Assembly (NCBI RefSeq): GCF_002222595.2
Contig: NZ_CP022413.2
Span: forward strand, 566,501-630,500
Direction: 5' to 3'
Length of the DNA: 64,000 nucleotides
DNA from: Blautia hansenii DSM 20583
GTDB taxonomy: Bacteria > Bacillota > Clostridia > Lachnospirales > Lachnospiraceae
Both the position numbers and the translations under genes were made by a program. The notes under the pieces are model-generated. The model was given only the letters and a program-made list of their open reading frames with translations, ran no database searches and had not been told where the DNA came from. Positions within the stretch are counted from its first letter, which is position 1; each line of letters begins with the position of its first letter. Shown piece after piece: positions 17,337 to 26,620 of this stretch.

Positions 17337-19919
17337 ATGAAAATATTAATTATAGGTGGTGTTGCTGCGGGAACAAAAACAGCAGCAAAATTAAAAAGAG
17401 AAGACAGAAGTGCAGAAGTTACCGTAATCACAAAGGATAGAGATATTTCCTATGCGGGCTGTGGACTTCCTTATTATGTAGGCGGTTTGATTGAAAACCG
17501 TGAAGAGCTGATTGTAAATACTCCGGCAAAATATGCAGGACTTACAGGCGTAGAGGTAAAAACAGGAAAAGAAGCCATTGCTCTTTGCGCAGATAAAAAA
17601 GAGGTAATTGTAAAAGATGTTGAAACAGGAGCGGAAGAAGCCTACGGTTATGATAAGCTGGTTTTAACAGTAGGCGCTTCTCCTGCAAAGCTACCGATAG
17701 AGGGCACAGACCTTTCCGGCGTATTTCAGATGCGCACACCGGATGATGCAGAAAATATTCGTTCCTATGTGGAAGAAAATCAGGTGAAAAAAGCAGTTGT
17801 AATCGGAGCGGGCTTTATCGGTCTGGAGGTTGCGGAGAATTTAAAGGCAAAAGGCATTCAGGTGACGGTTATTGATTTTGCATCACAGATTTTACCGAAT
17901 ATTGTGGATGCGGAAGTGGCTGTTTATGCGAAAAAGCATCTGTTAAAAGAAGGTATTCGTGTTATTACAGGTACAAAAGCAGACGCAATCATGGGGAATG
18001 ACCATGTAACAGGAGTAAAAACATCCGCAGGCTTGTTAAGATGTGAGCTTTTGATTATGGCAGCAGGTATTCGTCCAAATACAGACTTTCTTCAGGACTC
18101 CGGTTTGGAGATGTTCAAGGGCACAATTCTTGTAGACAAGACCATGAAAACAAATTTAGAGGATGTCTATGCAGCCGGTGACTGTGTAATGGTTACCAAC
18201 CGCATTACAGGAAAACCGCAGTGGTCTCCAATGGGCTCTTCTGCAAATCTGGAAGGCAGAACACTGGCACAGGTTTTGACCGGTACAAAAAAAGAATATC
18301 CGGGTGTGCTGGGAACAGGCGTTGTAAAATTGCCAAATCTGAATATCGGACGTACCGGTCTTACAGAGGAACAGGCAAAAAATGCCGGATACGATGTTGT
18401 GACAGTTGTAGCGCCTACGGATGACAAAGCCCATTATTATCCGGATGCAGGATTTTTCATTACAAAGCTGATTGCAGATAGAGAAAGCCACAAGCTTTTA
18501 GGCGTACAGGTGCTGGGAAACGGCGCAGTTGATAAAATGGTAGATATTGCTGTTATGGGTATCAACATGGGAGCAGTTCTGGAAGACTTTGAAAATGCGG
18601 ATTTTGCTTATGCACCGCCATTTTCTACTGCTATTCATCCATTTGTACAGGCTGTTTACATTTTACTGAATAAGATTAACGGAAATCTTGTGAGCATGAC
18701 ACCGGCAGAATATGCGGCAGGAAAAGCAAAGGATTACAAGGTGGTAGACGTAGGACTTACGCCGTCTATTCGTGGGGCAGTTTATGTAAATCTTTCTCAG
18801 GTAAACGGAGAAATCGAAGGTCTGGATAAAGAGGAAAAGCTTCTTCTTGTATGTGCAAAAGGAAAACGTGGATATTTCTTACAGAACAGATTACGCTCTT
18901 ACGGATATAAAAATACCGTGGTGCTGGAAGGCGCACAATTCTTTAATGACGTAAAAGTACAGCATGCAGAAAATGCCGTATCTCCGGAAGAAGAAACAAG
19001 AGTAAAGGCTCTTGGTTTTTTAAGAGATAAAACAACTTTAGACAAATTTAACGGACGTGTTATTACAAGAAACGGAAAAATTACAGCAGACGAAGCCAGA
19101 ACCATTGCAGAGGCGGCAGAGCTTTTCGGAAGCGGAGAAGTTACCATGACTTCCCGTCTGACAATGGAAATTCAGGGAGTTCCATTTGACAACATTGAGC
19201 CCCTGCGTGAATATCTCATGCAGGCAGGACTGGAAACAGGCGGAACAGGTTCTAAGGTTCGTCCGGTAGTTTCCTGTAAAGGTACAACCTGTCAGTATGG
19301 ATTGATTGATACCTTTGGATTATCAGAGGAAATCCACGAGAGATTTTTCCACGGTTATGCAAATGTGAAGCTTCCTCATAAATTTAAAATTGCAGTCGGC
19401 GGATGTCCGAATAACTGTGTAAAACCGGACTTAAATGATTTAGGGATTATCGGACAGAGAATTCCACAGGTAGATATGGAAAAATGCCGTGGATGTAAAA
19501 TCTGTCGCGTGGAAAAGAATTGTCCAATCAATGTAGCAAAAGTAGTAGACGGAAAAATTGTTATTGATGAAAATTCATGTAATCACTGCGGACGCTGTAT
19601 CGGAAAATGTCCATTTAACGCTTTTGAAGATTATACAAACGGCTATCGTATTTACATTGGCGGACGCTGGGGCAAGAAGGTTGCACAGGGGCGTTATCTG
19701 GAAAAAGTATTTACAGATAAAGAAGAAGTGTTATCTGTTGTAGAAAAGGCAATTCTCTTATTCAGAGAACAGGGAATTACAGGAGAACGCTTTGCAGATA
19801 CTGTTGCAAGAATTGGATTTGAAAATGTGCAGGAGCAGCTTCTGGGAGATGAGTTATTAAGCAGAAAAGAAGAAAATATCAAGGCTCAAAAACACTTAAA
19901 AGGCGGAGCAACCTGCTAA
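17337..19919 (+). CDS. Multidomain FAD/rhodanese/siroheme reductase/ferredoxin fusion protein
   Basis: The start is ATG at 17337, after GGGAGAG; the longer frame overlaps the DUF134 gene. The 860-residue product has four modules. Residues 1-450 form a CoA-disulfide-reductase-like flavoprotein with GGVAAGTKTA and active Cys42 in YAGCGLPYY. Residues about 455-545 form a rhodanese domain with Cys506 in the loop CAKGKRG. Residues about 560-705 form a sulfite/nitrite-reductase-like module with CKGTTC (647, 652) and CPNNC (690, 694), as expected to hold a 4Fe-4S/siroheme centre. Residues 717-758 hold two ferredoxin motifs (CRGCKIC plus Cys729; CNHCGRC plus Cys758). It may use NAD(P)H to reduce a persulfide, sulfite or polysulfide in the cytoplasm. 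The exact reaction is not known. A terminator follows. Confidence 0.85.
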   Translation: MKILIIGGVAAGTKTAAKLKREDRSAEVTVITKDRDISYAGCGLPYYVGGLIENREELIVNTPAKYAGLTGVEVKTGKEAIALCADKKEVIVKDVETGAEEAYGYDKLVLTVGASPAKLPIEGTDLSGVFQMRTPDDAENIRSYVEENQVKKAVVIGAGFIGLEVAENLKAKGIQVTVIDFASQILPNIVDAEVAVYAKKHLLKEGIRVITGTKADAIMGNDHVTGVKTSAGLLRCELLIMAAGIRPNTDFLQDSGLEMFKGTILVDKTMKTNLEDVYAAGDCVMVTNRITGKPQWSPMGSSANLEGRTLAQVLTGTKKEYPGVLGTGVVKLPNLNIGRTGLTEEQAKNAGYDVVTVVAPTDDKAHYYPDAGFFITKLIADRESHKLLGVQVLGNGAVDKMVDIAVMGINMGAVLEDFENADFAYAPPFSTAIHPFVQAVYILLNKINGNLVSMTPAEYAAGKAKDYKVVDVGLTPSIRGAVYVNLSQVNGEIEGLDKEEKLLLVCAKGKRGYFLQNRLRSYGYKNTVVLEGAQFFNDVKVQHAENAVSPEEETRVKALGFLRDKTTLDKFNGRVITRNGKITADEARTIAEAAELFGSGEVTMTSRLTMEIQGVPFDNIEPLREYLMQAGLETGGTGSKVRPVVSCKGTTCQYGLIDTFGLSEEIHERFFHGYANVKLPHKFKIAVGGCPNNCVKPDLNDLGIIGQRIPQVDMEKCRGCKICRVEKNCPINVAKVVDGKIVIDENSCNHCGRCIGKCPFNAFEDYTNGYRIYIGGRWGKKVAQGRYLEKVFTDKEEVLSVVEKAILLFREQGITGERFADTVARIGFENVQEQLLGDELLSRKEENIKAQKHLKGGATC

Positions 19920-19935
19920 TAAGATTTAAAAATTG

Positions 19936-19985
19936 AGACTATCACATAAAAGGCATATTTCCTTAATGTGATAGTCTTTTATTTG
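19936..19985. terminator. Bidirectional intrinsic terminator
   Basis: AGACTATCACAT (19936-19947) pairs perfectly with ATGTGATAGTCT (19966-19977). T-rich sequence follows on the plus strand, and CAATTTTTAAAT follows on the minus strand, so it serves both the fusion gene and the convergent LysR gene. Confidence 0.85.
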
Positions 19986-19988
19986 TTC

Positions 19989-20876
19989 TTATTTAGAAAG
20001 ACGAAGGAGCTCCTGAAATATGCCTTCATATTCTTCTGAAAAGATGCTGTCTTTATTCCAGATAAAGGTAAAATCGTGCATAACCATGAAATCAGACAAT
20101 GGAATTTGTTTTAAAATTCCCTGTTGGATTTCCTTTTCTACCGCTGCTTTGTAGAGAAAGGAGATACCACAGTCTTCACACAGCAAAGACACAATAGTGT
20201 GAATGTTTTCTACCTCAATAATATGAGGAAAGTCGTAAATGGACATGTTTTTCAAGGCAAGAGTTTTGGTAAGAATGGCTCTTGTACCGGAGCCGTGTTC
20301 ACGAAGGAGCAGACGTTCCGAGGTCAAGTCCCGTAAGGAAGTGACGGGATTTTGAAAAACATGGTCTTTTGATGCAACAGCAATGTATTCTTCTGACTGA
20401 AAAATACGGGTTTGGTAATTATCCCCTTTAAAATATCCCTCTACAATGGCAAAATCAATGAGACCATCGCATAAAAGGGAAAGCAATTTCTGGGTGTTTC
20501 CATACCGAATATGAAAATCTGTATCAGGGTGTGCCTGGATAAATTTTGCCAGAGCAGGCACAATGGCGTATTCTCCGATAGTCATAGTCACACCAAAGGT
20601 CAAAACTCTTTTTTGTGTCAGACTTTCTTTCATGCGCTTTTTTAAAGTATTTTCATCATTTCTCATAGCTTCTAGGGCCGAGCGGAGAATTTCTCCTGCA
20701 GGTGTAAGCAGGAGTTTTTTCTTATCACGGATAAATAAGGGTGAATCGTATTCTTTTTCCAAGTATTTTATATGTTGTGAGACAGCAGGCTGTGTCAGGT
20801 TTAATTTCTCAGCAGCATGGGTAAAATTCATATATTCACATACTGTTAAAAAAGTTTCCATTCGAAAATCTAACAT
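19989..20876 (-). CDS. LysR family transcriptional regulator (CysL/YeiE-like)
   Basis: This 295-residue protein has an N-terminal winged helix-turn-helix (FTHAAEKLNLTQPAVSQHIKY, about 18-38) and a periplasmic-binding-like effector domain. The start ATG follows CGGAGGT. It is divergent from a FAD oxidoreductase gene and a yeiH-type exporter gene, and a perfect inverted repeat lies between. In other bacteria LysR proteins of the CysL/YeiE branch sit next to yeiH and respond to sulfur compounds. Here that link rests on gene context, not on a ligand motif. Confidence 0.88.
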   Translation of the reverse strand: MLDFRMETFLTVCEYMNFTHAAEKLNLTQPAVSQHIKYLEKEYDSPLFIRDKKKLLLTPAGEILRSALEAMRNDENTLKKRMKESLTQKRVLTFGVTMTIGEYAIVPALAKFIQAHPDTDFHIRYGNTQKLLSLLCDGLIDFAIVEGYFKGDNYQTRIFQSEEYIAVASKDHVFQNPVTSLRDLTSERLLLREHGSGTRAILTKTLALKNMSIYDFPHIIEVENIHTIVSLLCEDCGISFLYKAAVEKEIQQGILKQIPLSDFMVMHDFTFIWNKDSIFSEEYEGIFQELLRLSK

Positions 20877-20912
20877 AAAGACTACCTCCGAGAAAATAGG
20901 AAATTTCTAGTA

Positions 20913-20939
20913 TAATCATAACAAATATTTATGATTATA
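20913..20939. promoter_or_regulatory. LysR operator candidate in the divergent promoter region
   Basis: A perfect 10-bp inverted repeat, ATAATCATAA (20913-20922) and TTATGATTAT (20930-20939), surrounds a 7-nt centre. It lies 37 nt upstream of the LysR start and about 80 nt upstream of the oxidoreductase start. It contains T-N11-A pairs, as expected for LysR binding. Confidence 0.6.
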
Positions 20940-21021
20940 TCAATATTTATAATTTTACAAAATGATAAATATGAAATATAGTAAGGATGTAGAAAAACAG
21001 AGAATATGGAGGAGAAAAAAT

Positions 21022-21918
21022 ATGTATGATATGATTATTATTGGGGCAGGACCGGCAGGTATCAGTGCAGGAATTTATGCGGTAAGCAGAGGAAAGAAAG
21101 CATTGATTTTAGAAAAGAATGAAGTAGGGGGATTAATTGGAAAAGTTTCTACAGTGACACATTATGTAGGTGTATCTCAGGGGGAAACAGGATATATTTT
21201 TGCAGAAAAATTAAAAACACAGGCAGAAAATGCAGGTGTAGAAATCAGAAAAGAAGACGTAATCGAAGTAGAATTAAAAGGTGAAATCAAAAAAATTCGG
21301 ACAACAAATCAAGAATATCAGGCAAAAAAAGTTATTCTTGCCAATGGAACGTCTCCCAGAATGTTAAACATTGAAGGAGAAAAGCAGTTGACAGGAAAGG
21401 GTATGCGTATGAACGCTGCAAAGGATGCCGCAAAATATCAGGGGAAAAACGTCTATGTAATCGGCGGAGCTGACGGTGCAGTGAAGGAAGCCTTATATCT
21501 GGCAAAATATGCGGCGCAAGTAACCATTATCCACTTTGAAGAAAAGCTGGGATGTATTGCGGAATTTAAGGAAAAAGTTGTAAAAACACCAAATATTAAA
21601 GTACGTTTAAATACAAGACTTCACGGAGTATACGGCGTAGAAAGAGTAGAGTCTTTAGAACTCTCCGATGAGAAAACAGGAGCGATTGAGACCATTGCAG
21701 CTCCGGGATGCGGGATTTTTGTCTATGCGGGGACAATTCCAAATACGCATTTATATACAGAGTTAAGTTTGGAGAATGGTTTTATACCGGTAGATGAAAA
21801 TATGGAAACAGAGATTACAGGAGTTTATGCAGTAGGAGATATTCGTGTGAAAAATATTCGTCAGGTATCTACGGCAGTGGCAGATGGAACAATCTCAGCA
21901 ATTCACGCAGCTATGTAA
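21022..21918 (+). CDS. Thioredoxin-reductase-like FAD protein lacking the CxxC
   Basis: The start is ATG at 21022, after GGAGGAG; the upstream in-frame ATG lies in the promoter region. The 298-residue product has the TrxR fold order: FAD motif [13 protein letters not shown] (8-20), NAD(P) domain with [13 protein letters not shown] (146-158), and C-terminal FAD motif GVYAVGDIR. Where thioredoxin reductase has CATC before Asp, this protein has Asn131-Ala-Ala-Lys134. The redox cysteines are therefore missing and it cannot be a classical thioredoxin reductase. It may pass electrons from NAD(P)H directly to another protein. It is 11 nt from the yeiH-like gene and probably LysR-controlled. Confidence 0.8.
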   Translation: MYDMIIIGAGPAGISAGIYAVSRGKKALILEKNEVGGLIGKVSTVTHYVGVSQGETGYIFAEKLKTQAENAGVEIRKEDVIEVELKGEIKKIRTTNQEYQAKKVILANGTSPRMLNIEGEKQLTGKGMRMNAAKDAAKYQGKNVYVIGGADGAVKEALYLAKYAAQVTIIHFEEKLGCIAEFKEKVVKTPNIKVRLNTRLHGVYGVERVESLELSDEKTGAIETIAAPGCGIFVYAGTIPNTHLYTELSLENGFIPVDENMETEITGVYAVGDIRVKNIRQVSTAVADGTISAIHAAM

Positions 21919-21929
21919 GGAGGAAAAGG

Positions 21930-22961
21930 ATGAAATTTCTATCAAAAAACGGAAAAGGATTATTATTATGTCTGGGACTGGCAATTCCCTCTTGTATTTT
22001 AGGAAAAATGTTTCCTGTTATCGGAGGTCCGGTATTTGCCATTCTCATAGGAATGGTTCTCGCACTTGTAGTGAAAAAGAAAGAGCCATTTGAAGGCGGT
22101 GTAAAATTTACTTCGAAAAAAATTCTTCAGTATGCAGTTGTATTATTGGGATTTGGAATGAATTTAGAAGTGGTTATGGAAACAGGAAAGCAATCTCTTC
22201 CTATTATAATATGTACCATTACCACTTCACTGGTAATCGCTTTTGTACTTCATCGGGCAATGAACATTCCTGAGAAAATTTCTACGCTGGTGGGAGTAGG
22301 CTCATCTATTTGCGGAGGCTCTGCAATCGCAGCAACTGCTCCGGTAATTGATGCAGATGAAGAAGAAGTTGCACAGGCAATTTCCGTTATCTTTCTGTTT
22401 AATATTCTGGCGGCGTTGATTTTTCCTGCACTGGGAGCAGCCATAGGATTTTCCACTACATCAGGAGATGCTTTCGGTGTTTTCGCAGGAACTGCGGTAA
22501 ATGACACATCTTCTGTAACAGCGGCGGCTTCTACATGGGACAGCATGTACCATTTGGGCAGTCAGACTTTAGATAAGGCGGTAACGGTAAAGCTTACCAG
22601 AACATTGGCGATTATTCCAATTACCTTAGTATTGGCAGTTCGCCGAGTAAAAAAAGCAGAAAATCAGAACGGAGAAAAGGTATCACTGAAAAAAGTTTTT
22701 CCATTCTTTATTCTGTTCTTTATCGGAGCAAGCGTGATTACCACCGTAGCGGTAGCGGCAGGCGTTCCCATTGAAAGCTTTCAGCCTTTAAAAGAGCTTT
22801 CCAAGTTCTTTATTGTTATGGCAATGGGGGCTATCGGATTTCATACGGATATTGTAAAGCTGGTAAAAAGCGGCGGAAAACCGATTTTGCTGGGGATGGC
22901 ATGTTGGGTAGGAATTACGGCAGTTACTCTTACTATGCAGCACTTTATGCACATGTGGTAA
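21930..22961 (+). CDS. YeiH/UPF0324 family membrane transporter
   Basis: This 343-residue protein has about ten hydrophobic segments, the family's usual size. Recognisable family stretches are [33 protein letters not shown] with the acidic [13 protein letters not shown], and [15 protein letters not shown]. YeiH proteins are predicted sulfate/sulfite-related exporters and are often regulated by a neighbouring LysR, as here. It forms a two-gene operon with the CxxC-less flavoprotein, with AGGAGG before its start. Transport has not been shown for most members. Confidence 0.85.
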   Translation: MKFLSKNGKGLLLCLGLAIPSCILGKMFPVIGGPVFAILIGMVLALVVKKKEPFEGGVKFTSKKILQYAVVLLGFGMNLEVVMETGKQSLPIIICTITTSLVIAFVLHRAMNIPEKISTLVGVGSSICGGSAIAATAPVIDADEEEVAQAISVIFLFNILAALIFPALGAAIGFSTTSGDAFGVFAGTAVNDTSSVTAAASTWDSMYHLGSQTLDKAVTVKLTRTLAIIPITLVLAVRRVKKAENQNGEKVSLKKVFPFFILFFIGASVITTVAVAAGVPIESFQPLKELSKFFIVMAMGAIGFHTDIVKLVKSGGKPILLGMACWVGITAVTLTMQHFMHMW

Positions 22962-23114
22962 AAGATTAAAGTATCTGTTTTATAGCATATAGACAGTTGT
23001 ACCAATAATCTGAAATAAAATAGGAATTATGACGAAAAAATAAAATTAGATAAAAAAATGTGCTGAAACAAAGGAAAGAATTTTTAGCTATTTAACCAAA
23101 TAAAGCATGATTTG

Positions 23115-23143
23115 TTGAAATACATGTGTTAAGATGCTATACT
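23115..23143 (+). promoter_or_regulatory. Promoter of the AraC-type regulator and possibly the first degradation operon
   Basis: There is a -35 TTGAAA at 23115-23120, a 17-nt spacer, and an extended -10 TGCTATACT with TATACT at 23138-23143. It lies 33 nt upstream of the GTG start, with GAGGGGA as ribosome-binding site. Confidence 0.7.
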
Positions 23144-23175
23144 TTTGTTGAAAAAAACGATTTGAGGGGAAAATA

Positions 23176-25163
23176 GTGAAGAAAAAGGCGCAATATCTAC
23201 GATTTGTCATAACGTATAATTTAATTTTGTTAATACCGTTTCTTATTATCAATATTTGTACATTTAATTTATTTAAGAAGCATCAATATGAAAAGGTGAC
23301 AGACGAAGCAAAGATGACTTTTGAAAGGCAAGATGATTTTTTAAAACAGCAGATGTCTGTAATCAGAAACTTTTCAGATGAATGTAGGTTTAATAAGATT
23401 TATAATGAACTGTATTGGGATACGCCAAATGTATATTTGGATATAGAAGATGATTTAAAAGAGCAGGAAGATAAAATTCCTTTTGTGGACGGAATTTATT
23501 TATATGATAAGGAAAATGAAATTGTTTTGTCTTCAGTAGGCGTATTTTCGGAGGAACTCTTTTTTGATAAGATATGTCAAACTAAAACAGAAATTTTTGA
23601 AAGAGCCGAAAAGCTAAGAGGGGAGGTAACTGCCTGTAGAGCAACTGTACAGGGAGAAAATAAAGATGGAATTTTATTTGTCACTGCAATCAGAACGTGG
23701 ACACCTCAGGGTGAGGAAATAAAATATTTGCTTTTTCCTGTGAGAAATCAGAAAATCAATTTTCAGTTTGCAGAAACAGAAGAAGATAAGATTTTTCTCA
23801 CCGATCAAGGTAATGTACTTTATACGACAGAAGATTGGAATGAAGAAAGTGATTGGGAAAAGGGCTTAAAAAAAGCACTTTCAGATAAGAATTATTATAC
23901 ATGGCAAAAGGAAATGGAATGCGGATTTAAATATATTCGAATGATTTCAAAGGAAAGAATTACGAATAGCTTGAATATTTATTTGCGAGGTTATGCAATA
24001 TGGGTATTATGCAGTCTTACCATTGGTGTTATGCTGGCATGCTTCTTTTCGAAGATAAGATATGAGAGTTATAAAAAGCTAATCCTACATAATGAGAAAC
24101 TGGAAGAAGAAAGAAATGAATTACGAACAGAGAGTTGCTTATATGAGCTTTTGCAAAAAGAGGTACAGCCTCAAGATGAGTTATGGAATAAGTGTCTGGA
24201 AAGCAAGATTTATATAAATCGAAAATATAAATTTTTTGTGGTTCTGCCGGATCATATTCCTGAAAATAAAGGGTATTATGAATGGTTTGGTCAGCAAATG
24301 AATAAATACAGCATTTCCACAGCATATCAGATTGAAATTGTTGAGGATATGTTAATTTATCTTGTTTGTACAGATGAACCGGCAAGAGAACTGGAAAAGA
24401 AGATTGCAACACTGGCGAAAGGAAATGTACAGGTTGGTATAGGGGATTTGACTACTGATGTCAGTAAATTGCGGCAGTCTTATCAGCAGGCAAAGGAAAG
24501 ACGGAATAAATTGCCTGGAAATAAAGGAAGAAATTCATATCCGGAAAGAGAACTTATGTCTTTGAAGGAAGCAGTTAAAGACGGCGACAGTACAAGGGCA
24601 ATCTTGTTGCTTGATGAAATCTCAGATTATATGAAAGATACAGATGTCACAATAGTAACGGGTATTTTATGGGATGTATCCCGGATTTTTGGCATTGACA
24701 GAAACAAAGTGTTGGGAGAAAAAGGGCGGGCAAATATCGCTATTAATGATTTCTGCAAACAATTTTTAGAAGATATGAAGAAAAAGGTAGAGCTAGCGAC
24801 TAAGCCTATTCAGGAAAAAGCATCAGGATATAGAAAACGAGATATTGTAGATGTATTGAGTTATGTTCATGAGCATTATTTAGATGATAATTTCAGCGTA
24901 AAAGGGATGTCTGCTTATTTTGAAACTTCTGTATCTAATCTAAGCCATTTCTTTAAAAAGAATATGGAGGTTACAATTTCACAGTATGTAGAACAGATTA
25001 AGCTGGAAAGAGCAAAAGAAATGTTCAAAGCAGTGATAAGAAAATTTCTGAAATTGCAGAAACTCTGCGTTATGCTAACAGTACAGTATTTATTGAAATG
25101 TTTAAAAAGTATGAAGGCGTAACACCGGGGGTATACAGAGATGACAGCGATAAAGAGGAGTAA
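23176..25163 (+). pseudogene. Membrane-anchored AraC family regulator, frameshifted near its C-terminus
   Basis: The frame opens with GTG at 23176. It encodes a membrane helix (about 9-30), an extracytoplasmic sensor region of about 235 residues, a second helix (about 268-288), a cytoplasmic linker, and an AraC-type DNA-binding domain beginning near residue 560. The frame then runs off the family pattern at about 25024 and stops at 25122. From 25026 a different frame continues exactly as AraC proteins do (SSDKKISEIAETLRYANSTV, then FKKYEGVTPGVYRDD) and stops at 25163. One missing base just before 25026 explains both. In this sequence the second helix-turn-helix is therefore lost. Intact, it would sense oligosaccharides outside and activate the sulfatase/lyase genes downstream. 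Confidence 0.85.
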
Positions 25164-25178
25164 GGAATTAAGAAAAGT

Positions 25179-26606
25179 ATGGAAAAGAAGCGATATCATG
25201 TTTTATTTATTCAAGTAGATCAGTGGGGTGAAAAATTTCTGGATTTTACAGGAAATAATACGATTATGACACCTACAATTCATCAGCTGGCGAGAGATGG
25301 AGTGATGTATTCCAATTGCTACAGCACTTGTCCGGTGTGTATACCGGCGCGAAGGAGTCTTATGACCGGATTATTTCCCAAAACGCATAAAGACCGAGTT
25401 TATAGTGACAGAATGAAAATGCCTGCAGTTACAACGTTAGCAGAAGCATTTTATCAGGCGGGTTATCATACTATGGCGGTTGGGAAACTTCATGTATATC
25501 CTCAAAGAAATCGCATTGGATTTCAAGATGTTGTTTTACAGGAGGAAGGACGATATGAATTTGGAGGACCAGATGATTATCAGATATGGCTGGGAGAAAA
25601 TGGCTATATAGGACAAGAGTTTCTTCATGGAATGGGAAACAATACTTATTATACGAGAACCTGGCCATTAAGTGAAACTGCCCATCCTACTACATGGGCT
25701 ACCGGGCAGATGATAAAGCAAATAAAAAGGAGAGATCCGGAAAAACCGGCATTTTTCTATCTTTCCTATACTTTTCCTCATCCACCGCTGGTTCCGCTGT
25801 CAGAATATTGGGATATGTATTCTGAACAGGATATACAGGAGCCGGAATACGGAGACTGGGAAGACGAAAGTTTTATTTTTAAAGAATTGACAGAAGCGGC
25901 AAGATATTATTCTCATAAAGAGATGATAAGGGCAAAAAGAGCTTATTATGCACAGTGCACCCATATTGATAACCAAATTCGGCTGGTTATCGGAGCGCTG
26001 AAGGAGGAAGGTATTTTAGACGATACCATTCTTGTATTTACCAGTGACCATGGTGAAATGCTTTTTGATCATGGTATGGTGGGAAAACGTACTTTTTATG
26101 AGAATTCTGCACATATACCTCTAATCTTTTCCGGAAATCCTGTTTCTGAACTGAGAGGCAAAGTAGATGACAGAATTGCCTGCTTGGAAGATATTATGCC
26201 AACATTATTAGAATTATGCAAGATTGAAATACCGTCTTCTGTAGAAGGGCAATCCTTATTTGAAAAAGAAAGACGGGATTTTTTATATGGAGAAATCAGT
26301 GAGGGATATAGAGCAACACGAATGATTCGTATGGGGAATTATAAATTAATTTATTATCCCTATGGAAATAAAGTACAGATTTTTGATATTCTTCAAGATA
26401 AAAATGAATTACACGATTTATCAAAGAAAGAGGAATTTAAAAGTATAAAGGAAGAAATGTTGGCTCGATTATGTGCTTCTTTATATGGAAAAGATAGGAA
26501 AGAATGGATAAGGAATGGAAAGCTTGTAGGAGTTGAAGCACCGGCATATAAGGAACGGGGAGATTACACATTTTCTAATCAAAGAGGTTTGCATTGGCCA
26601 ATATAA
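25179..26606 (+). CDS. Cys-type S1 sulfatase 1
   Basis: This 475-residue sulfatase has no signal peptide and is probably cytoplasmic. The formylglycine site is Cys54 in CIPAR (C-x-P-x-R). Metal and substrate ligands follow in the usual order: Asp in QVDQWG, GKLHV (Lys, His), FPHPP, and SDHGEMLFDHG (Asp, His), then a Lys in GKRTF. It would remove sulfate esters from imported glycosaminoglycan fragments; the position on the sugar is not predictable here. It needs conversion of Cys54 to formylglycine by a maturase not present in this window. It begins 15 nt after the regulator and ends 14 nt before the lyase start. Confidence 0.93.
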   Translation: MEKKRYHVLFIQVDQWGEKFLDFTGNNTIMTPTIHQLARDGVMYSNCYSTCPVCIPARRSLMTGLFPKTHKDRVYSDRMKMPAVTTLAEAFYQAGYHTMAVGKLHVYPQRNRIGFQDVVLQEEGRYEFGGPDDYQIWLGENGYIGQEFLHGMGNNTYYTRTWPLSETAHPTTWATGQMIKQIKRRDPEKPAFFYLSYTFPHPPLVPLSEYWDMYSEQDIQEPEYGDWEDESFIFKELTEAARYYSHKEMIRAKRAYYAQCTHIDNQIRLVIGALKEEGILDDTILVFTSDHGEMLFDHGMVGKRTFYENSAHIPLIFSGNPVSELRGKVDDRIACLEDIMPTLLELCKIEIPSSVEGQSLFEKERRDFLYGEISEGYRATRMIRMGNYKLIYYPYGNKVQIFDILQDKNELHDLSKKEEFKSIKEEMLARLCASLYGKDRKEWIRNGKLVGVEAPAYKERGDYTFSNQRGLHWPI

Positions 26607-26620
26607 AAGGAAAAAGAAAG

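Noticed and set aside
17337..19919. Simple call as NADH oxidase or nitrite reductase
   Set aside because: The protein is 860 residues and carries a rhodanese active-site Cys and two ferredoxin motifs beyond the flavoprotein, so neither name fits.
21022..21918. Call as thioredoxin reductase
   Set aside because: The CxxC required for thiol transfer is replaced by Asn-Ala-Ala-Lys.
25015..25035. Programmed ribosomal frameshift in the AraC regulator
   Set aside because: The shift region lacks a slippery heptamer, and no downstream stem or internal Shine-Dalgarno was seen. A one-base deletion or sequence error is simpler.
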